Shown: positions 25,639 to 33,030 of the stretch, piece after piece | How positions within the stretch are numbered: position 1 is the stretch's first letter | Layout: every line of letters starts with the position of its first letter | Assembly: GCF_913773735.1 (NCBI RefSeq) | Contig: NZ_CAJYEB010000025.1 | Span: 1-64,000 of the forward strand | Direction of reading: 5' to 3' | Length of the DNA stretch: 64,000 nt | Origin: an uncultured Massilia sp. | GTDB lineage: Bacteria; Pseudomonadota; Gammaproteobacteria; Burkholderiales; Burkholderiaceae_D | Notes under the pieces: generated by a model | Told to the model about the DNA's origin: nothing | Databases searched by the model: none | The model's input: only the letters and a program-made list of their open reading frames with translations | Made by a program: the position numbers and the translations under genes

Positions 25639-26358
25639 ATGACAACCATTTTTCTCTTGTGCGGCCTGCTGTGCGACGACGTCGTATGGGAAGCCCAGGC
25701 CGGGGCGCTCGGGCGCGACCACGACGTGCGCGTCGTGAAGTTCGTCGAGCAGGATTCGCTGCAGGCCATGGCCGCGCACGTGCTGAAGGACGCGCCCGCG
25801 CGCTTCGCGCTGGCCGGGCATTCGATGGGCGGCCGGGTCGCCCTCGAAGTGGCGCGCCAGGCGCGCGAACGCGTCGAGCGCCTGGCCCTGCTGGACACCG
25901 GTTTCGAGCCGGCCGTGCCCGGCGAGGCGGCGCGCCGCGCGGTCCTCGTCGAGCAGGCCCTGGCCGAGGGCATCGACTCGATCGCGGCGGCCTGGGGCCT
26001 GCCGATGCTGGCGCCGCGGCGCCGCGCCGAGCCGGCGCTGGTGCAGGCCGTGTTCGACATGGTGGGACGCATGTCGGGCGAGATCTACGCGGCGCAGACG
26101 CGCGCGCTGCTGGGCCGTCCCGACGCCACCGACGTGCTGCGCGCCATCGACTGCCCGACGCTGATCCTGTGCGGCGAGCAGGACGGCTGGAGCCCGCCCG
26201 AGCGCCACCGCCAGATGGCGGCGCTGGTACCGCACGCCGCGCTGCGCCTGGTCGACGACTGTGGCCACATGTCGACGATGGAACAGCCCGGCGCGGTGCT
26301 CGACGCGCTGCGCGCGTGGCTGGCCATGGACGTGCGGAGGACCCATGCCCACGCCTGA
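25639..26358 (+). CDS. Alpha/beta hydrolase of unknown substrate
   Basis: A 239-aa serine hydrolase: oxyanion segment LLCGLLCDDVVWEAQ, nucleophile elbow GHSMGG, acid in LILCGEQDGWSP, catalytic His in VDDCGHMSTMEQP. It resembles the small esterase/enol-lactonase group. In the aromatic operon it might release an aromatic acid from an ester or act on a side product. There is no good Shine-Dalgarno site; ATG 25639 lies 62 bp after ligK. It overlaps the next gene. Confidence 0.82.
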   Translation: MTTIFLLCGLLCDDVVWEAQAGALGRDHDVRVVKFVEQDSLQAMAAHVLKDAPARFALAGHSMGGRVALEVARQARERVERLALLDTGFEPAVPGEAARRAVLVEQALAEGIDSIAAAWGLPMLAPRRRAEPALVQAVFDMVGRMSGEIYAAQTRALLGRPDATDVLRAIDCPTLILCGEQDGWSPPERHRQMAALVPHAALRLVDDCGHMSTMEQPGAVLDALRAWLAMDVRRTHAHA

Positions 26359-26773
26359 GGATTACCTGGTCAAGCAGGCCTGCGCCGACCTCGTCGCGCG
26401 CTACGCCTACCTGAACGACGAGCGCCGCTTCGAGGAGCTGGCGGCGCTGTTCACCGAGGACGCGGTGCTGTGCCGCCCGTCCGCGCCGGACCAGCCGATC
26501 GGCGGGCGCGCGGCGATCCTGGCCGCCTTCCGCAAGCGCCCACCGGACGCGCTGACCTTCCACGTGTGCAGCGACATCCTGGTCGAGGTGCAGGACGCGC
26601 GCACGGCGCATGGCAGGTCGCGCATCCTGCTGTTGTCGGCGACGCGGCCGGCGGACGGCGTGCTGGCCGGCGTGGCCGCGGGCGTGCCGGTGCCGGGGGT
26701 GTTCCGGGACCGGTTCGCGCTGACCGACGCGGGATGGCGGTTCGCCGAGCGGCGCGGGATGTTCTGGATTTGA
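26345..26773 (+). CDS. SnoaL-like (NTF2-fold) protein
   Basis: A 142-aa protein of the nuclear transport factor 2 fold: DLVARYAYLNDERRFEELAALFTEDAVL, RAAILAAFRKR, FHVCSDILVEV, ending DRFALTDAGWRFAERRGMFW. Members include SnoaL-like isomerases and small dioxygenase subunits, but no catalytic residue can be assigned here. It overlaps the hydrolase by 14 bp and is the last gene of the operon. A repeat element follows. Confidence 0.78.
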   Translation: MPTPEDYLVKQACADLVARYAYLNDERRFEELAALFTEDAVLCRPSAPDQPIGGRAAILAAFRKRPPDALTFHVCSDILVEVQDARTAHGRSRILLLSATRPADGVLAGVAAGVPVPGVFRDRFALTDAGWRFAERRGMFWI

Positions 26774-26796
26774 GTGTAAACTGCCGCCAGGGTCCA

Positions 26797-26925
26797 GCTC
26801 ACTGAAACAGGAGCGCCGGCACGGAAACCGTCGCCCCGGCGCAGGCCGGGGCCCAATCTCCTGGCGCTGCCTGCAAATTGGATCCCGGCCTGCGCCGGGA
26901 CGACGTGTTAGCGCATTCAGCCAGG
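26797..26925. repeat. Palindromic REP/MITE-like element, copy 3
   Basis: The left part (CTCACTGAAACAGG, then GAAACCGTCG), a hairpin core GCCCCGGCGCAGGCCGGGGC and a second GATCCCGGCC-TGCG-CCGGGA block match the element at 1626. The right end GCGCATTCAGCCAG repeats the terminal inverted repeat. The right end forms the last codons and stop (CTG-CCT-GGC-TGA on the minus strand) of the LysR gene that starts at 27867. Confidence 0.75.
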
Positions 26926-27867
26926 CAGACTCTCGCGTTTCGCCGCCGTCGGCAACCACGCCTCCATCACGATCTCGGCGGCCCAGTCGACGTTCTGCAT
27001 CCGCGCCTTCAGGTAGTCCAGCAGCGCCGTCACCCGCGCCACCCCCAGCCGGCGGCGCGGGACGAAGGCCTTGAACCAGTTTTCCTGCACCGGGTACTCC
27101 TCCAGCACCTTGACCAGCGCGCCGGTCGCCAGCGCGTTGCGCGCGATGTAGCGCGGCAGCACGGTGACGCCCATGCCGGCCACCGCGGCGCGCAGCAGCG
27201 TCATGTTGTCGTCCGCGTTCAGGCGCGGCGCGACGTCGATGTGGATGGCGCCGCGCGGGCTGTGGAACTGCCAGCTCATGCCGTTCGCGCGGAACACCAG
27301 GCAATCGTGGTCGGCCAGTTCGGCCGGGTAGGCCGGCGTGCCCTTGCGCGCCAGGTAGGACGGCGCGGCGCAGGCGACCACCTCGGTCGAGCACAGCGGC
27401 ACGTCGACCACGCCTTCGTAGCTGGCGCTGCGGCCGTTGATGGCGATGTCCACGCCCCGCTCGGCCGGGTTCACCGCCTCGTCCACCAGCGTGATCTCCA
27501 TCGTGATCTTGTCGTGCCGCGCGAGGAAGTCGGCGAACACCTGGCCCAGCCACACCAGCGTCAGCGTGTTCGGCGCCATCACGCGCAGGTGCCCCACCAG
27601 CTGCGATTCGTCGCGCTCCACGCTCGTCATCAGCTCGTCGAAGCTGGCCACCAGCACGCCGGCGCGCGCATACAGTTTTTCGCCGGCCTCGGTCAGCTGC
27701 ACGCTGCGCGTCGTGCGGTCGAACAGGCGCGTGCCCAGCGCCGATTCGAGCTTGGCGACGCGCTTGGCCACCACCGAGGGCACCAGCGCCAGGTGACGCG
27801 CCGCCTCGCTGAAGCTGCGGTAGCGCGCGACCAGCACGAAGGTCTTGATGTTGACGAAGGAATCCAT
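26917..27867 (-). CDS. LysR-family regulator, divergent from the gallate genes
   Basis: A 316-aa LysR protein. The HTH spans about residues 3-62 (FVNIKTFVLVARYRSFSEAARHLALVPSVVAKRVAKLE), followed by the effector domain from VGHLRVMAPNTL. The C-terminal residues SLPG and the stop codon lie inside the end of a repeat element, so the original end of the protein may have been replaced. It is divergent from the Rieske/galA pair and is the natural activator candidate for it. Inducer unknown; gallate, oxalomesaconate or the methoxylated acid are possible. Confidence 0.9.
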   Translation of the reverse strand: MDSFVNIKTFVLVARYRSFSEAARHLALVPSVVAKRVAKLESALGTRLFDRTTRSVQLTEAGEKLYARAGVLVASFDELMTSVERDESQLVGHLRVMAPNTLTLVWLGQVFADFLARHDKITMEITLVDEAVNPAERGVDIAINGRSASYEGVVDVPLCSTEVVACAAPSYLARKGTPAYPAELADHDCLVFRANGMSWQFHSPRGAIHIDVAPRLNADDNMTLLRAAVAGMGVTVLPRYIARNALATGALVKVLEEYPVQENWFKAFVPRRRLGVARVTALLDYLKARMQNVDWAAEIVMEAWLPTAAKRESLPG

Positions 27868-27897
27868 CGATTTGTGCCTGAAAGAGAAAAGTGATAC

Positions 27898-27908
27898 TCA
27901 AATTTTGA
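27898..27908. promoter_or_regulatory. LysR-type dyad in the divergent promoter region
   Basis: TCAAA-T-TTTGA lies in an unusually AT-rich 102-bp gap between the divergent LysR and Rieske genes. The position and the dyad fit a LysR operator. The strong AAGGAGGAG at 27955-27963 precedes the Rieske start. Confidence 0.5.
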
Positions 27909-27969
27909 ATAAGTTTATCAGGTCATTCATCAATAAAATAGCAGACAGACCAATAAGGAGGAGATCACC

Positions 27970-29118
27970 ATGTTGCAACCGACCCCCGCATCCGTCCCGG
28001 CCGCCCGCAAGCAGCAGATGGCGGACCACACCACCCCGCTCGTCAGGGACTGCTGGTACGTCGCGGCGCTGAGCGACGAAGTGGGCCGCGAACTGAAGGA
28101 GCGTACGCTGCTGGGCAAGACCGTGCTGATGTACCGGACCCAGGACGGCCAGCCGGTCATCATGCAGAACCGCTGCCCGCACCGCAATTTCCCGCTGTCG
28201 AAGGGGCGCCTCGAAGGCGACCAGGTGGTGTGCGGCTACCACGGCATGCATTTCACGCCGAACGGCAAGTGCACGTTCATGCCGTCGATGAACAATGCGC
28301 CGGCGAACGCGCGCATCGCGTCCTACCCGGTGGTGGAAAAGGCGCCGCTGGTGTGGGTCTGGATGGGCGATCCGGCCAAGGCCGACCCGGCCACCGTGCC
28401 GGACACCCCGTGGCTGGCCGATCCGGCCTGGAAGACCGTCAGCGGCCAGTTCCACGTCGGCACCAACTACGTGGCCATGCACGAGAACCTGCTCGACCAG
28501 ACCCATTTCCCGATCCTGCACGCAGGCACCGGCATCGGCACCCCGGCGTACTCGAAGTCGACGATGGAAGTGCGCGTCGAGGGCGACGTCGTGCACCTGG
28601 TGCGCGCGCTGCTCGATTCGCCGGCGCCGGACATCTACGGCGTGCCGATGAACCTGAAGGACCGCATCGTCGACCGCCACTCGGACGGCTACTTCGCCAG
28701 CCCGGCGCTGCACTACGCCCATGCGCGCATCGTCAACAAGGACGTGCGCGCGGGCGAGCGCGAGGAATACCGCTTCACCATCACGCACATCTACACGCCG
28801 GACCAGCAGGGGTCGATCCACTACTGGTGGTTCAACAGCCGCGACTGCAACCTCGACGATGCCGGTGCCGACGCCTTCCTGGTCGAGGCCTCGGTGAAAG
28901 CCTACCAGGAAGACGTGGATGCGCTGACCTGGATCCAGGAGACGGTGGAACGCGAGACCGAGCCGTTCGAGGAACTCAGCTTCGGCCCGGACCGTCCCGG
29001 CATCGCCATGCGCAGGATCCTGCTGAAGCTGGCCAACGAGGAAGCGCGGGGCGACGCCGGCCCCGCCACCCCGGCCGCCGCGCAGCCGGTCCCCGCCGCC
29101 GCCGGCGCGGCCGCCTGA
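27970..29118 (+). CDS. Rieske aromatic oxygenase, probable O-demethylase (VanA/DdmC-like)
   Basis: A 382-aa Rieske oxygenase. The Rieske ligands are C69-P-H71 and C88-GY-H91, and the mononuclear iron site is ENLLDQTHFPILH. It belongs to the vanillate demethylase/dicamba demethylase/toluenesulfonate monooxygenase branch but is clearly different from the VanA at 13094. Placed 13 bp before gallate dioxygenase, it may remove the methyl group of 3-O-methylgallate or syringate to give gallate. Other substrates cannot be excluded. The C-terminus is an Ala/Pro-rich tail (about 20 residues). A partner reductase is absent nearby except VanB. Confidence 0.85.
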   Translation: MLQPTPASVPAARKQQMADHTTPLVRDCWYVAALSDEVGRELKERTLLGKTVLMYRTQDGQPVIMQNRCPHRNFPLSKGRLEGDQVVCGYHGMHFTPNGKCTFMPSMNNAPANARIASYPVVEKAPLVWVWMGDPAKADPATVPDTPWLADPAWKTVSGQFHVGTNYVAMHENLLDQTHFPILHAGTGIGTPAYSKSTMEVRVEGDVVHLVRALLDSPAPDIYGVPMNLKDRIVDRHSDGYFASPALHYAHARIVNKDVRAGEREEYRFTITHIYTPDQQGSIHYWWFNSRDCNLDDAGADAFLVEASVKAYQEDVDALTWIQETVERETEPFEELSFGPDRPGIAMRRILLKLANEEARGDAGPATPAAAQPVPAAAGAAA

Positions 29119-29131
29119 GCGGAGGCGCACC

Positions 29132-30364
29132 ATGGCAACCATCATCGGCGGCATCGGTACCTCCCACGTCCCCACCATCGGCCTGGCCTACGATCGCAAG
29201 CGCCAGGACGACCCGGCCTGGGCCCCGCTGTTCGAGGGCTACAAGCCGGTCGCGCGCTGGCTCGCGGAAAAGAAGCCGGACGTGCTGGTGTTCTTCTACA
29301 ACGACCACGCCAACAGCTTCTTCTTCGACTGCTATCCCACCTTCGCCATCGGCGTGTCGCCGGAATTCGACATGGCCGACGAGGGCGCCGGCCGGCGGCC
29401 GCTGCCGAACATCGCCGGCAACGCCAGGCTGGCCGAGCACGTCGCGAACCGCCTCGTCAACGAGGAATTCGACATGGCCACGTTCCAGGACCGCCCGCTG
29501 GACCACGGCTGCAATTCGCCGCTGGCGCTGATGTGGCCGCACGAGCCGGGCTGGCCGGGCGCGATCCTGCCCATCGCGATCAACGTGCTGCAGCACCCGC
29601 TGCCGACGGCGGCGCGCTGCTACAAGCTGGGCCAGGCGGTGCGCCGCGCGATCGAGTCCTTCCCGGAAGACCTGAAGGTGGTCGTGGTCGGCACCGGCGG
29701 GCTGTCGCACCAGATCCACGGCGAGCGCACCGGCTTCAACGACACCGACTGGGACGAGACCTTCCTGAGCCTGTTCGTCGACCGGCCGCAGGAACTGAAC
29801 GCGCTGACGCACGCGGACCTGATCCGCCGCGGCGGCGCCGAGAGCGCGGAAGTCATCATGTGGATGGCCATGCGCGGCGCGCTGACCGACAAGATCCGCT
29901 GCGTGCACCAGAACCACTACCTGGCCACGACCACGAACATGGCGGTGGCGGTGTACGAACAGGAGGAAGAGGGCGGCACGACGGCGCAGCCGCACCTGGC
30001 GCAATCGAATCCCCAGCTGCGGGGCGTGGAAGACATCCCCGGCACCTACGCCTTCGACATCGCGCACAGCGTCAAGGCGCTGCACCTGAACCGCTTCTTC
30101 TGGCGCCACCGCGAGCCGACGTTCCGCGCGCTGGTGGCGGCCGACCTGGAGGCCGCGTTCGCGCAGTCGCGGCTGACCGACGAGGAACGCGACCTCGTGC
30201 GGCGCAAGGACTGGCTGGGCCTGGTCAGGTACGGCGTGTCCTTCTTCGTGCTGGAAAAGTTCGCGCGGGTGCAGAAGATGTCGAACCTGCAGGTCTACGC
30301 GAGCATGCGCGGCGAAAGCCTGGAGGACTTCCTCGCGACCCGGCGCGTGCCGGCGTCCGCCTGA
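29132..30364 (+). CDS. galA: Gallate dioxygenase
   Basis: A 410-aa type II extradiol ring-cleaving dioxygenase. The N-terminal LigB-like catalytic domain begins IIGGIGTSHVPTIGLAYDRK (His ligand) and continues with FFYNDHANSFFFD (His) and VGTGGLSHQIHGER. A C-terminal LigA-like helical domain (about 320-405: LVAADLEAAFAQSRLTDEER, GVSFFVLEKFARV, SNLQVYASMRG) is fused, as in GalA/DesB. It opens gallate to 4-oxalomesaconate. A PCA 4,5-dioxygenase would normally have LigA and LigB as separate chains. GGAGG precedes the start. Confidence 0.9.
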   Translation: MATIIGGIGTSHVPTIGLAYDRKRQDDPAWAPLFEGYKPVARWLAEKKPDVLVFFYNDHANSFFFDCYPTFAIGVSPEFDMADEGAGRRPLPNIAGNARLAEHVANRLVNEEFDMATFQDRPLDHGCNSPLALMWPHEPGWPGAILPIAINVLQHPLPTAARCYKLGQAVRRAIESFPEDLKVVVVGTGGLSHQIHGERTGFNDTDWDETFLSLFVDRPQELNALTHADLIRRGGAESAEVIMWMAMRGALTDKIRCVHQNHYLATTTNMAVAVYEQEEEGGTTAQPHLAQSNPQLRGVEDIPGTYAFDIAHSVKALHLNRFFWRHREPTFRALVAADLEAAFAQSRLTDEERDLVRRKDWLGLVRYGVSFFVLEKFARVQKMSNLQVYASMRGESLEDFLATRRVPASA

Positions 30365-30420
30365 TGGGCCCGACCGGCGCGGCGCACGCGCCGCGCCAGC
30401 GCCATGGAGGGAACGATCGA

Positions 30421-31701
30421 ATGACCATGACTGCGGCATCCGTAGCCGCGTCGGTACCGGCGGCGGCGGCGCCCGGCGCCAGCTTTTCCTGCCTCGTCAA
30501 TTTCCGCCACCTGAAGGCGCTGATCGCCGTCGCCGAATTGTGCAGCGTGACCAAGGCATCGGAACACCTGTACAAGGCCCAGTCGGCGATCACGCGCTCG
30601 ATCCAGGCGCTGGAAGACGCGCTGCAGGTCGCGCTGTTCGAGCGCAAGGCGTCCGGCATGCTGTGCAATGCCTTCGGGGCGGCACTGCTGTACCGCGCCC
30701 GGCGCGCCCTGAGCGAGTTCGAGGCCGGCATCAACGACATCTCGGGCAAGACCCCGGCATCGAGCCAGGCGCTGAACCTGCATTTTCCGAACAGCCTGTT
30801 CAACGAAACGCGCCTGGAAGCCTTCGTCAAGCTGGCCGAGACGGGCCACATGCCCACGGTGGCGAAGGACCTGGGCGTCACCCAGCCGGCCGTGAGCCGC
30901 GCCATCAACGACCTCGAACGCACCCTCGGCATGCAGCTGTTCACCCGCACCTCGAAGGGCATGGTGCTGACCGAGAAAGGCGAGTTGCTGTTCTTCCGCG
31001 TCAAGCGCGCGCTGCTCGAACTGCGCCAGGTGGAGACCGACCTGGCCGCGCTGCAGGGCACCACCAAGGGCCGCGTCGTCGTCGGCGCCTTGCCGCTGGG
31101 GCGCACCACGATCCTGCCAAAGGCCATCGCCGGCGTGCTGGGCAAGCATCCGCAACTGCAGATCGCGACGCTGGAAGGACCGTACGATTCGCTCGCCGCC
31201 AAGCTGCGCGCCGGCGACATCGACTTCATCTTCGGCGCCTTGCGGCCGGCCGACCAGGTGCGCGACTTCCGCGGCGAGCCGCTCCTCAACGACAGCATGT
31301 CGGTCGTCGTGCGCGCCGGCCATCCGCTGGCGCAGCGCGCGGCGCCGACGCTGGACGAGCTCAAGCGCTTCGGCTGGATCCTGCCGAACGGCTGCACGCC
31401 GGCGCGCAAGCAGCTCGACCTCGCGTTCAAGCTGGAGGGGCTGGTGCCCCCGGTGGCGGCCGTCGAGACCAGCGACCTGGCGCTGCTGCGCGGGGTGCTC
31501 GTCAACACCGACCTGGTGACGGCGATCTCGGCCTGCCAGCTGGAGTACGAGATCGGCGCGGGCATGCTGACCGTCCTGGACATCTCCTTGCCGAACACGA
31601 CACGCGTGATCGGCATCACCCAGCGCGCCGACAGCAGTCCGTCGCCTGGGGCGAACGCGCTGATGGCGGCGATCCGCGCCCTGGTGGAGCAGGCCGGATG
31701 A
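30421..31701 (+). CDS. LysR-family regulator with two N-terminal HTH domains
   Basis: A 426-aa protein, about 120 residues longer than usual LysR proteins. Residues about 28-87 form one LysR HTH (FRHLKALIAVAELCSVTKAS, AQSAITRSIQALEDALQ), and residues about 130-189 a second (RLEAFVKLAETGHMPTVAKD, TQPAVSRAINDLERTLG). The usual effector domain starts near GRVVVGALPLG. The extra HTH has diverged and is linked by about 40 residues. It lies 56 bp after galA on the same strand and probably regulates aromatic genes. GGAGGG lies 9 bp before the ATG at 30421. Confidence 0.88.
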   Translation: MTMTAASVAASVPAAAAPGASFSCLVNFRHLKALIAVAELCSVTKASEHLYKAQSAITRSIQALEDALQVALFERKASGMLCNAFGAALLYRARRALSEFEAGINDISGKTPASSQALNLHFPNSLFNETRLEAFVKLAETGHMPTVAKDLGVTQPAVSRAINDLERTLGMQLFTRTSKGMVLTEKGELLFFRVKRALLELRQVETDLAALQGTTKGRVVVGALPLGRTTILPKAIAGVLGKHPQLQIATLEGPYDSLAAKLRAGDIDFIFGALRPADQVRDFRGEPLLNDSMSVVVRAGHPLAQRAAPTLDELKRFGWILPNGCTPARKQLDLAFKLEGLVPPVAAVETSDLALLRGVLVNTDLVTAISACQLEYEIGAGMLTVLDISLPNTTRVIGITQRADSSPSPGANALMAAIRALVEQAG

Positions 31702-31889
31702 TGGCGGAAGCGGACGTTCGAAAATTTCGATGAAAGGGGCCGAATTTATCCGTTTTTTATCCTGGCGGGAGACGGGCATACTGACGTCATCGCATCGAAC
31801 ACGAAGCGGCAAAGGGAAAGCAAGGTGTGTTTTCCCGGCTTCGACCGGTTCGATGATCGTGACCAACCACATACCGAAGGAGAACCGCC

Positions 31890-32582
31890 ATGACCAACCC
31901 GAAACTCGACGTCCTGACCCCGCAGAACTCGCAACTGATCATCATCGACCACCAGCCGCAGATGGCCTTCGGCGTGCAGTCGATCGACCGCCAGACGTTG
32001 AAGAACAACGTCGTCGGCTTGGCCAAGGGCGCCGCTGCCTTCGACATCCCGACCATCATCACCTCGGTCGAGACCGAAAGCTTCTCGGGCTACACCTATC
32101 CGGAACTGCTGGACGTCTTCCCGGGCAAGCCGATCCTCGAGCGCACCTCCATGAACTCCTGGGACGACCAGAAGGTGCGCGACGCGCTGGCCGCCAACGG
32201 CCGCAAGAAGGTCATCGTCGCCGGCCTGTGGACGGAAGTCTGCAACACTACCTTCGCGCTGTGCGCCATGCTGGAAGGCGACTACGAGATCTACATGGTG
32301 GCCGACGCCTCGGGCGGCACCTCGAAGGACGCCCATGACTACGCGATGCAGCGCATGGTGCAGGCCGGCGTGGTGCCGGTGACCTGGCAGCAGGTGCTGC
32401 TGGAATGGCAGCGCGCCTGGAAGAACCGCGAGACCTACGACGCCGTGATGAAGATCGCCAAGGAGCATTCGGGCGCCTACGGCATGGGCGTGGACTACGC
32501 CTACACGATGGTGCACAAGGCGCCCCAGCGCGCCCAGCCGGGCCACGAGCTGCTGGCGCCGGTGGCGGCGCCGGTGCGCTGA
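31890..32582 (+). CDS. Isochorismatase-family cysteine hydrolase (YcaC-like)
   Basis: A 230-aa hydrolase: catalytic Asp in LIIIDHQPQM (D20), the cis-peptide loop and nucleophile Cys in AGLWTEVCNTT (C118), and VADASGGTSKDAHDYAMQRM. The YcaC-like subgroup acts on unknown amides. AAGGAGA precedes ATG 31890. It stands alone after the LysR, separated by a 188-bp gap in which I see only an AT-rich stretch (31738-31765) that might hold its promoter. Confidence 0.88.
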   Translation: MTNPKLDVLTPQNSQLIIIDHQPQMAFGVQSIDRQTLKNNVVGLAKGAAAFDIPTIITSVETESFSGYTYPELLDVFPGKPILERTSMNSWDDQKVRDALAANGRKKVIVAGLWTEVCNTTFALCAMLEGDYEIYMVADASGGTSKDAHDYAMQRMVQAGVVPVTWQQVLLEWQRAWKNRETYDAVMKIAKEHSGAYGMGVDYAYTMVHKAPQRAQPGHELLAPVAAPVR

Positions 32583-32724
32583 ACTGCCGCGTGGCCGCCC
32601 GGCCGGCACCGGCCCGGCCCGGCGGCGTCGCCATACAGCGACGTCGTCCGGGAGCGCCGTGTCAACCGGCCGCGTTTGATCGACCGCACATGCCGCCCGC
32701 CTCGAAAAACGTATGCTCTTCTTC

Positions 32725-32798
32725 GGCGAGGTAGCAAAGCGGTTATGCAACGGCCTGCAAAGCCGTCCAGACAGGTTCGAGTCCTGTCCTCGCCTCCA
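32725..32798 (+). tRNA. tRNA-Cys (GCA)
   Basis: A 74-nt cloverleaf. The acceptor stem is GGCGAGG (32725-32731) with CCTCGCC (32788-32794), discriminator T and encoded CCA (32796-32798). The anticodon arm is ACGGC-CTGCAAA-GCCGT with GCA at 32757-32759, and the T arm is ACAGG-TTCGAGT-CCTGT. Anticodon GCA reads Cys codons, and the U73 discriminator fits tRNA-Cys. Confidence 0.95.
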
Positions 32799-32806
32799 GC
32801 ATATCG

Positions 32807-32834
32807 GTAGATCAGCGCTTTTGCGCTGATCTAC
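32807..32834. terminator. Perfect hairpin after tRNA-Cys
   Basis: GTAGATCAGCGC-TTTT-GCGCTGATCTAC is a 12-bp perfect stem with a TTTT loop, 8 bp after the tRNA. It has no following T-tract but is the strongest hairpin in the gap and probably ends or processes the tRNA transcript. The rest of the gap to 33030 shows no gene. Confidence 0.55.
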
Positions 32835-33030
32835 GTCATCGATTTTCGAGCAGTACATTGATCGCGCACCCTCGACAAGGCGCTGTGGATGGCGCGCGTC
32901 TACTGAACTGGTGGCGATCCAGAACTCCATTCGCCAGTTGGCCCATCTCAATCTTCCCAGTCATGCCTGCCTTAGAATTTTTCGAAGGAGATCTTTCGTT
33001 CAATAAACTCTATGAAGGGCGGGGCGGGGA

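Noticed and set aside
29132..30364. Protocatechuate 4,5-dioxygenase
   Set aside because: The LigA-like part is fused to the C-terminus and the opening motif fits gallate dioxygenase; LigC/LigI are absent.
32725..32798. tRNA-Cys as an attachment site for an integrated island
   Set aside because: No integrase gene and no repeated tRNA 3' end seen downstream in the window; kept only as context.
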